DNA from: JBBDMC01 sp963826055
Lineage (GTDB): Bacteria > Pseudomonadota > Alphaproteobacteria > Rhizobiales > Kaistiaceae
Length of the DNA: 64,000 nucleotides
NCBI GenBank assembly: GCA_963826055.1
Contig: CAWGVO010000001.1
Span: 62,001-126,000, forward strand
Direction of reading: 5' to 3'
This document shows positions 25,307 to 38,652 of this stretch, piece by piece. Below the pieces are notes generated by a model. The model saw only the letters and a program-made list of their open reading frames with translations, was not told where the DNA came from and ran no database searches. A program made the position numbers and the translations under genes. The number at the start of each line of letters is the position of its first letter. Within the stretch, counting starts at the first letter, position 1.

Positions 25307-26198
25307 ATGCCCGTGCCACCCGACTTCGCCGGCAAGCCCCCCTTCGAAGTCGTCCACCCAGCCGAGCGCCACCTGCCGCTGGTCTTCAACTCCGGCCACA
25401 GCGGCGCGTGCTATCCGAATTGTTTTCTTGCCGCTTCTCGTCTCGACAAGACCGCCATCCGCCGGTCCGAGGATTCCTACGTCGACGAACTGGTGGCCGA
25501 CGCCGCCGCACTTGGTGCGCCCCTGTTGAAGGCGAACTTTCCGCGCGCCTGGCTCGACGTCAATCGCGAACCCTACGAGCTCGACCCCAAGATGTTCGCG
25601 GGCAGCCTGCCGACCTATGCCAACGTCCGCTCTGTCCGCGTCGCCGGCGGGCTCGGCACCATTGCCCGCATCGTCTCCGAGAGCGAGGAGATATACGCCG
25701 CACCCTTGCCGGTCGAGGAGGCTCTCGGCCGCATCGACGCCGTCTACAAGCCCTATCATCGCGCGCTGCGGCAGCTTGTCATCGACACCCGCGCCATCTT
25801 CGGGCTCGACTGTCCTGGTGGACTGTCATTCGATGCCATCCTCTGTGCGCGGGCTCCATGGACGCGTGCGTCCGGACATCGTTCTCGGCGACCGCTACGG
25901 CACCAGTTGTTCGAGCCAGCTCACAGATCTTGCCGCCAGGATCCTGACCTGCCTCGGCTATTCGGTCAGCCGCAACAAGCCATACGCCGGCGGCTTCATC
26001 ACCGAGCACTACGGTCAGCCCGGCCGCGGCTTCCACGTCGTCCAGGTCGAGATCAACCGCCGCCTGTACATGGACGAGCGCTCGTTGGCTCGCACCGCCG
26101 GCTTCGACCGACTACGCGCCAACCTCGCCCGTTTGGTAAGCGAACTTGCCGAGGCCTTTGACGCCGGGTTCTTGACCCGCCCGGAGGCGGCCGAATAG
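25307..26198 (+). CDS. N-formylglutamate amidohydrolase, one frameshift
   Basis: About 296 residues of the HutG-type family that hydrolyses N-formylglutamate to formate and glutamate at the end of one histidine-degradation route. Features: LPLVFNSGHSGACYPNCFLA (HSG metal motif), LLKANFPRAWLDVNREPYEL, VLVDCHSMPSS (second His), FITEHYGQPGRGFHVVQVEI and NRRLYMDE. An apparent +1 shift near 25811 separates IFGL from VLVDCHSMPSS. I chose the ATG at 25307 (MPVPPDFAGK); upstream codons are not conserved. No hut genes are nearby; the conserved neighbour is cpdR. Confidence 0.9.
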
Positions 26199-26211
26199 CC
26201 CGGGCGGGCCA

Positions 26212-26248
26212 AAGAAAAAGGGCCGCCTTGCTGTTCGCAGAGCGGCCC
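26212..26248 (-). terminator. Rho-independent terminator of the suhB-type RNA
   Basis: Seven-base-pair GC stem GGGCCGC/GCGGCCC with a 15-nt loop followed on the minus strand by T5CT3. It is also just past the end of the plus-strand amidohydrolase gene. Confidence 0.75.
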
Positions 26249-26300
26249 AAGTCTAGGGAGGAAACGCCCAAGGTGGGCTGTGCAGTATCTCTACCGCACC
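26212..26300 (-). ncRNA. mmgR: suhB/MmgR-type (alpha-r8) small RNA
   Basis: On the minus strand the stretch reads CAGCCCACCTTGGGCGTTTC then CTCCCTAGACTTGGGCCGC and ends in the hairpin GGGCCGC/GCGGCCC (26220-26248) followed by TTTTTCTTT. The TTGGGCGTTTCCTCCC core and the GGGCCGC terminator stem are the signature of the suhB motif (MmgR, alpha-r8 family), an sRNA of alphaproteobacteria named for its position near suhB-like genes. The adjacent gene here is indeed an inositol-monophosphatase-family gene (hisN), divergently oriented. A plausible promoter is TTGATT (26333-26328) with the AT-rich TATATT region near 26303-26310. In Sinorhizobium MmgR limits polyhydroxybutyrate storage; the role here is unknown. 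The 5' end is approximate. Confidence 0.75.
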
Positions 26301-26450
26301 GCAATATATTGACACTGCAATGCAAAAAATCAACCCCTCTCTGAGCTTCTTGTTGACACACAATGACGCAGGCGAATCTGGCGGAAAATCAACGCGTTGC
26401 GACGAAGATTGACGATGAGCCGCACGCCATAACGACGAATTGTTGCAAAA

Positions 26451-27237
26451 ATGTCGCGCTTCGATAGCCTTCTACCATTCCTCGATCGGCTCGCCGATGC
26501 TGCCTCCGATTCGATCATGCCGCATTTTCGGGCACACGTTGCTGTTGACAACAAGGACGCCTCTGGCTTCGATCCGGTAACCGCCGCCGACCGCGCCGCC
26601 GAAGCTGCCATGCGCCGGCTGATCGTGGAAACCTACCCCGATCACGGCATCGTCGGCGAGGAGTTCGGCAACGAGCGCGCCGATGCCGAGTACGTCTGGG
26701 TGCTCGACCCCATCGACGGAACCCGCGCCTTCATCACCGGCCTGCCGGTGTGGGGGACGCTGATCGGGCTGACCTTCCGGGGCGAGCCCGTCGATCGGGA
26801 TGATGGTGCAGCCCTTCACCGGCGAGCGCTACGCCGGCGACGGCGAGACAGCGTGGTGCACCCGCTCGGGCAAGACCGAACGGTTGAACACGCGAAGCTG
26901 CGGTTCACTTGCCAGTGCAACCGTGTTCACCACGAGCCCGGCGCTCTTCAAAGGCTCCGACCGAAACGCGTACGATCGGGTCGAAAGCGCCGTCCGGTTG
27001 GCCCGATATGGCTGCGATTGCTACGCCTATTGCGTGGTTGCCGGCGGTCACGCCGACATCGTCATCGAGGCCGACCTGAAGCCTTACGACATCGTCGCTT
27101 TGATCCCCATCGTCACCGGCGCCGGCGGCCGCGTGACCAACTGGCAGGGCGCCTCCGCCGCCGCCGGCGGCAACATCGTCGCCAGCGGCGATCCCGAACT
27201 GCACGATATCGTTCTGGCGCGCCTCGCCGACGGCTGA
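26451..27237 (+). CDS. hisN: Histidinol-phosphatase (inositol-monophosphatase family), one frameshift
   Basis: About 261 residues of the IMPase fold. Metal motifs: GEEFGNERADAEYVWVLDPI then DGTRAFITGLPVWGTLIGL, and the C-terminal EADLKPYDIVALIPIVTGAG where the WD-type motif is replaced by PYD, typical of the HisN subgroup (histidinol phosphate to histidinol in histidine synthesis). An apparent +1 shift near 26793 joins RGEPV to IGMMVQPFTGERY. The start ATG at 26451 is 120 bp from the divergent sRNA promoter. Substrate assignment is by subgroup likeness; a general inositol monophosphatase is the alternative. Confidence 0.85.
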
Positions 27238-27240
27238 ACC

Positions 27241-28180
27241 CTACGATCCCGGCACGAACGCGTCGAACGCCGCCCAGAACTGCTCGCGGATGGCGTCGCG
27301 CTCCATCATCAGCTCGTGGTGGCCGCCGGCAATAACCACTGCGGCGCCGGCGCGCAGCTCGCGCGCGAACGACTCAAGCGCCGCGACCGAAACCACCGTG
27401 TCGAGTGCCCCTGCGATGATCAGCGTCGGGACCCGCGTCCCCGGCCCGAAGGCCGGATCGCTCGCCTCCCGCATCGCCTGGCAGGCGGCGAACACCCAGC
27501 CGTAGGTGGGTCCACCGACGGAGACGTTGGGCAACTGCCGCTGGATGGCGAGATTGCGCTGGAAGCGACGGGAGTCGCTGGTCAGCCCGTTGCCCTCGAA
27601 CGGAATCCGGTCGATCGTTTCGCGCGCCCTGCCGTGCGCGTCGATCTCGCCGAGCCCCAGGGCGGTCATGGCCGCGGCGATCCGGCAGGCCGTCGGTTGC
27701 CGCGGCCGCCGTGGCCCAAAGGCGATCAAGCGGTGCCGACAACACCATGCGGTTGAACCGCGCACGACCGTCATGGGCGGCACGCAGGCACACCAGCCCG
27801 CCGGTGGAGTGTGCCAGCGCGTAGTAGGGCGGTGGGCAATCCGGCAGCAGCACCTGTTCGATGAAGGCGTCGAGGTCGCGGTCATACTCGGCAAAACTGT
27901 CGATATGTGCCTTGTGCCGGTTGCGCAACCGCCGATCCGAGCCGCCCTGGCCGCGCCAGTCGAAAATCGCCACGACGAACCCGCGGCGCCGGAGGTCCGC
28001 GATCGTCTCATAGTACCGTTCGATGCTCTCGCTGCGACCTTCCATGATGCAGACGGTGCCGAGCGTGCGGCGGCGCGACGGCCAGCGGGCAAAGCGCAGG
28101 TTCACCCCGTCGGCAGTGACTACCTTGCCGACGACCGCCTCAGCCGGCGGACGACTGTCCTCGATGGCGAAGAGCTCCAT
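27241..28180 (-). CDS. pldB: Alpha/beta hydrolase (lysophospholipase-like), one frameshift
   Basis: About 312 residues. Family features: GTVCIMEGRSESIERYYETI, FVVAIFDWRGQGGSDRRLRN, the nucleophile elbow ALAHSTGGLVCLRA (serine of HSTGG), PTLIIAGALDTVVSVAALES with the catalytic aspartate, and VIAGGHHELMMERD with the histidine. An apparent +1 shift near 27731 splits the lid region (LSAPL to IAFGPRRPRQPT). Likely releases fatty acids from lysophospholipids or monoglycerides; the actual substrate is unknown. Convergent with hisN, 3 bp apart. Confidence 0.85.
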
Positions 28181-28493
28181 GCCGAGACACCGTCAAGAGC
28201 GCCGCGTACGTCGCGACGGCAGTGGATGGCCTTGATTAGACGAGGCCTGCACGACGCTCAAGCGAAGCCGATAGATTGGCCGGCGGCGCTCGTTACCGAA
28301 CGCCGCCGGCGGTCAGATCGGCATCGGAGGGGGGCGGGGACGATGCCGTCCTGGGAGGAGATCAGGTCCGGCGATGACGCCGAACGATGATCGAACCGGG
28401 CGACATCCTGCCCCCCGATCCATGAACCGCATCCGAAGCAGACGTTCATTTGCCGTTCAGGTTTACCCCGCCGTTTGCCTCGGTTTTTGGGGT
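28181..28493. other. Spacer upstream of hsp20
   Basis: 313 bp between the divergent lipase start and the RpoH-type promoter. Frames on either strand (for example 28258-28620 minus) have arginine-rich, non-conserved content, and I see no gene, repeat or terminator. Confidence 0.5.
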
Positions 28494-28522
28494 CTTGAAA
28501 CCGCAATTCCGGCTTCCCACCT
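28494..28522 (+). promoter_or_regulatory. RpoH (sigma-32) type heat-shock promoter
   Basis: CTTGAAA at 28494-28500, a perfect sigma-32 -35 box, followed after 15 bp by CCCACCT at 28516-28522, close to the CCCCAT-type -10. It would give a 5' leader of about 100 nt before hsp20. Confidence 0.6.
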
Positions 28523-28632
28523 GAACAATGCGGACGCCAGAACGGGTCCGCGGGGACCGGCGCACAAGCCAGGCCACGACGGCAGGCAACCCACCGGTTC
28601 TCAGGCTCTCGTCGCTCCAAGGAGGACTTGAA
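28523..28632 (+). promoter_or_regulatory. ROSE-like RNA thermometer in the hsp20 leader
   Basis: The leader ends in a hairpin masking the Shine-Dalgarno: GTC-g-CTC (28611-28617) pairs with GAG-GAC (28622-28627) around a CAAG loop, with G28614 bulged opposite the SD AAGGAGG. The anti-SD strand contains UCGCU, matching the UYGCU box that defines ROSE elements of alphaproteobacterial small heat-shock genes. Melting at high temperature would free the SD. Upstream parts of the leader can form further GC-rich hairpins, as ROSE elements do. Confidence 0.65.
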
Positions 28633-29097
28633 ATGCGTACTTACGATCTCAGCCCGCTTTATCGCTCGACCGTCGGTTTCGACCGCATGTTCGGTCTGCT
28701 CGATTCGCTTTCCACCGATGGCTCGGCCCAGACCTATCCGCCCTACAACATCGAACGCACTGGCGAGAACGCCTACCGTGTGACCATGGCGGTCGCCGGG
28801 TTCGGTGAGGATGACCTGACCATCGAGGTCAAGGAGAACACGCTTACCGTCAAAGGCGAGAAAAAGTCCGAGACGGAAGAGCAGGAGAACGAGTTTCTCT
28901 ACCGGGGCATCGCCTCACGCGCTTTCGAGCGCCGCTTCCAGCTCGCCGACCATGTCGAGGTGAAGGGCGCCAACCTGGTGAACGGCCTCCTGCACGTCGA
29001 CCTCGTACGTGAGATTCCCGAGGCCATGAAGCCGCGCACGGTTGCCATCGGCAACGGCAAGGCCAAGGCCAGGCAGATCGACCAGGTCGCCGCCTAG
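28633..29097 (+). CDS. Small heat-shock protein Hsp20 (IbpA-like)
   Basis: 154-residue alpha-crystallin-domain chaperone that holds unfolding proteins for refolding by DnaK/ClpB. N-terminal MRTYDLSPLYRSTVGFDRMF is the rhizobial IbpA/HspA type; the crystallin domain covers NIERTGENAYRVTMAVAGFG, ENTLTVKGEKKSETEEQENE and NGLLHVDLVREIPEAMKPR (the oligomerisation IPE motif). The ATG at 28633 follows AAGGAGG at ideal spacing; an upstream in-frame extension is not conserved. Control looks twofold: RpoH promoter and ROSE-like leader. A strong terminator follows. Confidence 0.95.
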   Translation: MRTYDLSPLYRSTVGFDRMFGLLDSLSTDGSAQTYPPYNIERTGENAYRVTMAVAGFGEDDLTIEVKENTLTVKGEKKSETEEQENEFLYRGIASRAFERRFQLADHVEVKGANLVNGLLHVDLVREIPEAMKPRTVAIGNGKAKARQIDQVAA

Positions 29098-29124
29098 GCG
29101 CGCGCGACTCGACCGAGCATGGAA

Positions 29125-29150
29125 GGCGCCCCACATGGGGCGCCTTTTTT
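29125..29150 (+). terminator. Rho-independent terminator after hsp20
   Basis: Perfect hairpin GGCGCCCC-acat-GGGGCGCC (29125-29144) followed by T6. Placed 28 bp past the hsp20 stop and just before the convergent threonine aldolase end. Confidence 0.9.
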
Positions 29151-29156
29151 GTCGGA

Positions 29157-30224
29157 TCATCCGCCGGCGAGCACCGTCGCGAATCGGTCGACCTCTTCAG
29201 GCCGTCGTCTGGAAGCTCGTCACCAGCCGCACCATGATCTCCTCACCGCCGGCGGCGTCCTTCTCGAACGGCAGGCCCTCCGCCGACCAGGCATGGTAAG
29301 ACCGCGCCGGCCGCTTGCAGACGTGCGTCCGCCGCACGGCTGAGGATGGCGAAGACTCTCGTTGGCATCGGGCGGGAACGCCAGCCGCGCCGTCGGACGA
29401 CGTCTCGATCGCGGCGGCGAGCCGTGCACCCATGCGGTTGGCGTGGCGGGCAAGGTCGAGCCAGTGGCCGTCCATCGAGGTAGGCGTCGAACTGGGCCGC
29501 GATGAACCAGTTCTTGGAGAAGCCGTGGCCGGCCCGCTGACGCGCGAAGCCGAAATCGCTCGCCGCGGGCCGGGTCGAAGAAGACGACCGCCTCGGCCGC
29601 GAGGCAGCCGTTCTTGGTGCCGCCGAAGGAAAGGACATCGACCCCTGCCCGCCAGGTGAGATCCGCCGGCGACACCCCGAGGCCAGCGACCGCGCCGGCG
29701 AAGCGTGCCCCGTCCATGTGGACCCCCGCGCCGCGACCCTTGGCCACCTCGGCGAGCGCCGCGATCTCGTCGGGGCGGTAGGCCGCGCCGAGCTCGGTGA
29801 TCTCTGTGAGGCTCACGGCAACCGGCTGGCCGTGATGGACGGCGCCCGGCGGAAAACGGGCGAGGCCGTCGGCCAGAACGTCCGGCGTGAGCTTGCCGCG
29901 CGCGCCCGTAAGGCCGACCAGTCTGACCCCGGAACCCAGGAATTCCGCGGCTCCGGCCTCGTCCACGATGATGTGCGCCTGCTCGTGGCAGAGGACGACG
30001 CCGCCGGGGCGGGAAAACGTAGACAAACCAAGGGCATTGGCGGCGGTGCCCGAGCCGACGAGGAAGACGGCGACCTCGCGCTCGAAGAGGTCGCAGAAGC
30101 GCTGCTCGACTTTTTTCGTAAGTGAATCAGCGCCATAGGCGGGACCGCCGTGGCGCGCCGCCTCCGCGAGAGCTGCCATCACGCGCTCAGACGCGCCGGC
30201 CCAGTTGTCGCTCGCGAACTTCAT
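29157..30224 (-). CDS. ltaE: Low-specificity L-threonine aldolase, six clustered frameshifts
   Basis: PLP enzyme of about 353 residues cleaving threonine (and allo-threonine) to glycine and acetaldehyde. The intact N-terminal part shows MKFASDNWAGASERVMAALA, VGSGTAANALGLST, LCHEQAHIIVDEAGAAEFLG, VHMDGARFAGAVAGLG and the PLP-lysine motif VLSFGGTKNGCLAAEAVVFF. Beyond about 29563 I need six +1 corrections (near 29563, 29481, 29393, 29353, 29298, 29206) to follow the family: FGFARQRAGHGFSKNWFIAA, HWLDLARHANRMGARLAAAI, RLAFPPDANE, VFAILSRAADARLQAAGAV, YHAWSAEGLPFEKDAAGGEE and the end EEVDRFATVLAGG. So many shifts in 400 bp could mean a locally poor consensus or a truly decayed 3' half. Confidence 0.85.
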
Positions 30225-30628
30225 TTTTCCGGCCGCTGTGATGCCGTTGCGAACGCTGAAACGCAAGCTGCGATCGTCTGCTGGACGCTGCGGACAACGA
30301 AAGGGGACAATCCCCGTTTGCCCCCTGCCACCGAAGACAACATAATCGGGTGCTTGCCGCTGGTAGCGAAATCTGGCATGGTGAACCGAATAGGACAGGA
30401 CTACTGTCCAATTCGCGGGCACAGCGCGACGGCCTCCCAGCACGGCAGCCGATGACGCCAGCCGGCTGGCGCTGTGGTCCGACGGAGGAATGTCGAGGCT
30501 GCCGCTCCAAGCGGCCAGGCAACAACGAACGGCGTCGTGTGGAAGGGCACCCGGGAGGGGCGCCGTTTCACCGCTCGGGGAGCCGATGGGACGCGAAGAG
30601 CGCGACTGCGGGAGACGGGAGCGAGCAC
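30225..30628. other. 404-bp spacer between ltaE and gltB
   Basis: Divergent intergenic region. I looked for sigma-54, NtrC and riboswitch patterns upstream of gltB and found no convincing match; a TGGCAT at about 30376 lacks the partner TTGC. No coding sequence supported. It should hold the promoters of both flanking genes. Confidence 0.45.
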
Positions 30629-35313
<4,685 letters not shown>

Positions 35314-35316
35314 GCG

Positions 35317-35895
35317 GTGTCGTTCGGAAAGGACACGACTGCACCCTCCCCTGGAGGGGGAGGGTCGACCGCGAAGCGGTCGGGGTGGGGTGACTCCGCT
35401 GGCAAGATCGGCCAGTTTCGCCGGCGTCGCGCTGCTGCGCTGCGTGCCCAGGAGATGCCAACCGAGAAGCATCTTTGGCGCGCCCTGCGTGAAATTCCGA
35501 TCCACGGCTCACACTTCCGGCGGCAGGTTCCCGTCGGACCGTATGTCGCCGACTTTGCCTGCCTGGCCGCAAGGCTGATCATCGAGCTCGACGGCAGTCA
35601 TCACGCTCGCGGCGATGTCGCCATCCATGACCAGAAGCGGCAGGCATGGCTCGAGGCGGAGGGCTATCGCGTTCTTCGCTTCTGGAACTCCGATCTCGAC
35701 CAGAACATGGAAGGCGTCCTTGAGACGATACGGGCCGCCCTTTACGGATCGGCCGAGGCGGAGTTGGAGCGTCTCGTTCACAAGCGCCGCGCTCGCACGA
35801 GCGACGTCACCCCACCCCGGCGCGCAGAGCGCGCCGACCCTCCCCCTCCAGGGGAGGGTGACGCAACCCCAACGCCGGTGGAGCAAGATGGGTAA
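35317..35895 (+). CDS. DUF559 endonuclease-like protein
   Basis: The central ~120 residues match DUF559, a restriction-endonuclease-fold family related to very-short-patch-repair nucleases: MPTEKHLWRALREIPIHGSH, FRRQVPVGPYVADFACLAAR, LIIELDGSHHARGDVAIHDQ (acidic ELDG catalytic strand) and RQAWLEAEGYRVLRFWNSDL. Both ends of the frame are translated repeat DNA (35344-35394 and 35806-35860), giving SPGGGGSTAKRSGWG and PPPPGEGDATPT-like tails, so the functional start is probably near the ATG of MPTEKHLW at about 35455. It lies between gltB and gltD and its stop overlaps the gltD start. Function of the family is unproven. Confidence 0.82.
   Translation: MSFGKDTTAPSPGGGGSTAKRSGWGDSAGKIGQFRRRRAAALRAQEMPTEKHLWRALREIPIHGSHFRRQVPVGPYVADFACLAARLIIELDGSHHARGDVAIHDQKRQAWLEAEGYRVLRFWNSDLDQNMEGVLETIRAALYGSAEAELERLVHKRRARTSDVTPPRRAERADPPPPGEGDATPTPVEQDG
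35344..35394 (+). repeat. Left inverted repeat of the DUF559 cassette
   Basis: Element of about 51 bp: outer hairpin CCCTCCCCTGGAGGGGGAGGG, inner stem ACCGC-gaa-GCGGT, end block CGGGGTGGGGTGAC. Its outer parts are near-identical to the reverse complement of 35806-35860, but the inner stem differs. Starts 30 bp past the gltB stop. Confidence 0.85.
35806..35860 (-). repeat. Right inverted repeat of the DUF559 cassette
   Basis: Inverted counterpart of 35344-35394. On the minus strand it has the same outer arms and the same CGGGGTGGGGTGAC end, but the inner stem is GGCGCGC-tct-GCGCGCC instead of ACCGC-gaa-GCGGT. Ends 28 bp before the gltD start. Confidence 0.85.
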
Positions 35896-37306
35896 GGTAA
35901 CCGGCTTCCTCGAGATCGACCGCCGCGATCGCAAATACCTGCCCGCGGCCGACCGCGTGCGCAACTGGCGCGAGTTCATGATCCCGCTCGGCGATCAGGG
36001 AACGCGCGACCAGGCGGCGCGCTGCATGAACTGCGGCATCCCGTTCTGTCACACGGGCTGCCCGGTCAACAACCAGATCCCCGACTGGAACGACCTCGTC
36101 TATCACGGCGACTGGCAGCGCGCGCTCGTCAACCTGCACTCGACCAACAACTTCCCGGAGTTCACCGGCCGCATCTGCCCGGCGCCGTGCGAGGAGTCCT
36201 GCACGCTCAACATCACCGACCAGCCGGTGACCATCAAGACGATCGAATGCGCCATCGTCGATCGCGGCTGGGAGGAAGGCTGGATCGTGCCCGAGCCACC
36301 GGCGAAGAAGACCGGCCGCAAGGTCGCCATCGTCGGCTCCGGACCGGCCGGCCTCGCCTGCGCCCAGCAGCTCGCCCGCGCCGGCCACGAGGTCCACGTC
36401 TACGAGAAGAACGCCCGCCCCGGCGGCCTGCTCGCCTTCGGCATCCCCGACTTCAAGATGGAGAAGCACCACGTCGCCCGCCGCGTGGAGCAGATGGAGG
36501 CCGAGGGCGTCACCTTCCACTGCAACGTCCACGTCGGCATCGAGCTCGACGTCAACGAATTGGTCGCCGGCCACGACGCGGTGGTGCTCGCCGCCGGCGC
36601 CGAACAGCCGCGCGACCTGCCCATCCCCGGCCGCGACCTCGACGGCATCCACTTCGCCATGGAGTTCCTGCCGCAGCAGAACCGCCGCAACGCCGACGAG
36701 CCGCTCGGCAACGTCCTGCCGATCGTCGCCGGCGGCAAGCACGTCGTCGTCATCGGCGGCGGCGACACCGGCTCCGACTGCATCGGCACGTCGAACCGCC
36801 AGGGGGCGCTGTCGGTCACCCAGCTCGAGATCCTGCCGCGCCCGCCGGACCACCCGGACAAGGGGCTGACCTGGCCGGACTGGCCGCTCCGGTACCGCAC
36901 CTCGTCCAGCCAGGAGGAAGGCGTCTCCCGCGACTTCTCGGTGATGACCCAGAAGTTCACCGGCGAGAACGGCCGGGTGAAGGCGCTCCACTGCATCCAG
37001 GTCGACGAGCGGATGAAGCCGATCGAGGGCACCGAGTTCGAGCTGAAGGCCGACCTCGTGCTGCTCGCCATGGGCTTCCTCGGGCCCGTCCAGGACGGCA
37101 TGGTCAAGGACCTCGCCGTCGAACTGGACAAGCGCGGCAATGTGGTCGCCAACACCGACGACTACCGCGCAAGCCTCGACAAGGTCTTCGCCTGCGGCGA
37201 CGCCCGCCGCGGCCAGTCGCTGGTGGTGTGGGCGATCCGCGAGGGGCGCCAGTGCGCCCGCGGCGTCGACCAGTACCTGATGGGCGAGACGACGCTGCCG
37301 CGCTGA
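35888..37306 (+). CDS. gltD: Glutamate synthase (NADPH) small subunit
   Basis: 472-residue intact protein that passes electrons from NADPH to the large subunit. N-terminal 4Fe-4S cysteine clusters CMNCGIPFCHTGCPVNNQIP and CPAPCEESCTLN; FAD site VAIVGSGPAGLACAQQLARA; NADPH site VVVIGGGDTGSDCIGTSNRQ; C-terminal FACGDARRGQSLVVWAIREG. The ATG at 35888 gives the standard MGKVTGFLEIDRRDRKY start and overlaps the stop of the DUF559 frame. Part of the interrupted gltB-gltD operon. Confidence 0.96.
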   Translation: MGKVTGFLEIDRRDRKYLPAADRVRNWREFMIPLGDQGTRDQAARCMNCGIPFCHTGCPVNNQIPDWNDLVYHGDWQRALVNLHSTNNFPEFTGRICPAPCEESCTLNITDQPVTIKTIECAIVDRGWEEGWIVPEPPAKKTGRKVAIVGSGPAGLACAQQLARAGHEVHVYEKNARPGGLLAFGIPDFKMEKHHVARRVEQMEAEGVTFHCNVHVGIELDVNELVAGHDAVVLAAGAEQPRDLPIPGRDLDGIHFAMEFLPQQNRRNADEPLGNVLPIVAGGKHVVVIGGGDTGSDCIGTSNRQGALSVTQLEILPRPPDHPDKGLTWPDWPLRYRTSSSQEEGVSRDFSVMTQKFTGENGRVKALHCIQVDERMKPIEGTEFELKADLVLLAMGFLGPVQDGMVKDLAVELDKRGNVVANTDDYRASLDKVFACGDARRGQSLVVWAIREGRQCARGVDQYLMGETTLPR

Positions 37307-37309
37307 GGC

Positions 37310-38582
37310 CTAGTTCGCCGCCTGGCGCGCCGCGCGGTGTCGGGCGGCAAGCCGAGGTCGGCGGCGACCGAGCGGTTGCCCGGCGGCCACGAGAAATCGT
37401 CGGCGCGGCCGGGCACCGTCGGCAGCGCCTCGCCGCTGATGATCATCAGGTACTGCGGCGACGACGTATCGCCGGGCGCCGCCAGCAGCGGCGCCGTCAC
37501 CCGCACGCTCGACACGCGGCTGTCGCCGGCCGGCTCCATCTCGCCGACCAGCTCGTTGCTGGCGCCCGGCAGCGGATCGTTGAGCGAGATGACCGGGCCG
37601 ACCAGCCGCTTCTTGCCGTCCGGGCCGATCTCGATCTGCGTCGCCTGGCTGGTGGAGGCGAGCAGGTTGACGGTACCGGTACCGATGCCGGTCTGGCTGC
37701 GGATCTCGCGCTCGACGTAGAAGGCGAGCTTCAGCCGCCCGGCCTGGGTGAAGTTGATGCCGTCGCTGTTGCGGAGCGCCCGAAGCTGGCCGTCGGCGTC
37801 CGGCCCCGACGAGATGAAGCGGCCGTCCTGGTCGGTGAAGCCGTTCCAGATGTCGATGAAATGGCCGCCGGCGGCCTCCACGCGCGGCTCGTAGAGATCG
37901 TTGAGGTAGGCCATGTCGCGCGCCGCCGAGGTGGCACGCATCGGCGGCGCCGTCATCCAGAAGAACGGCCGGCCGTAGACCTTGAGCGTGTCGACCAGGC
38001 TTTCGATCCGCTGGACGTAGATCTTCTCCCAGGCGTCCGTGCGCGGCTGCAGGCGGTCCTTGCCGTCGCGGAGCTGCTGACGGTCGTTGGCGCCGATCAC
38101 GAACACCACGATGTCCGGCTTGTCCTCGTTGAGGAGCTTCGGAAGCTCCTTGTTCCAGTCGTAGTAGTCGTTGCGGGCGAGGCTCGAGTTGCCGTTGGAG
38201 CCGTCGATCACCTCGAGCCGCGGCTCGTCGGCGAACGTCTGTTCAAGGCCCCAGGCGACCGCGCCGGCGACGAAATCCCCGACCACCAGGATCCGCTTGG
38301 CGTTGGTGTCCTTCGGCTCGAACCTCGGCGGTGGCGACCGGCGGCGGCCCGCCCGGCGCCGACTGGCCCTGGCGGGCGGCCGGCGGCGGTGGCGGCGGCT
38401 GGTTTTGCCGCGGCCCGAACAGGAACTGGAAGAAACCGCCACGCGGCGGCGGCGCATTCTGCACGTTGGGCTGACCGACGGGCGCGCGCGGAAAAAGCTG
38501 CGCCAGCCCCGGATCGGCCGGAAGCGTCGACGAAAAGCGCGAGCGCGACGGCAGGCAGCAAAAGAGCAAGGCGGCGGGCCAT
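37310..38582 (-). CDS. DUF459 SGNH/GDSL-type periplasmic hydrolase, frameshifted
   Basis: About 423 residues. Signal peptide MARRLALLLPAVALALFV; a Pro/Gln-rich linker (FFQFLFGPRQNQPPPPPP); then the DUF459 SGNH domain with KRILVVGDFVAGAVAWGLEQ, DIVVFVIGANDRQQLRDGKD, RPFFWMTAPPMRATSAARDM and HFIDIWNGFTDQDGRF. The usual serine position of block I reads VGDFVAG rather than GDSxA, as in many DUF459 members. Members are thought to act on cell-envelope polysaccharide. Apparent +1 shifts near 38535 and 38330 and a -1 near 37335, after which the frame ends in RQAAN at the stop 37310. Convergent with gltD, 70 bp upstream of the transglycosylase end. Confidence 0.82.
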
Positions 38583-38652
38583 GGTTCGAATGCGGTTCTA
38601 TCCGGCGACTCCGCCGGAATCCCTATCACATCCCCGCCCCCGTGCCGCGAGG

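Noticed and set aside
28258..28620. Minus-strand frame of 120 codons upstream of hsp20
   Set aside because: Arg/Pro-rich, no domain, and it covers the heat-shock promoter and leader of hsp20 on the other strand.
30360..30400. Sigma-54 promoter for gltB (TGGCAT region)
   Set aside because: The -12 element TTGC at the required spacing is missing.
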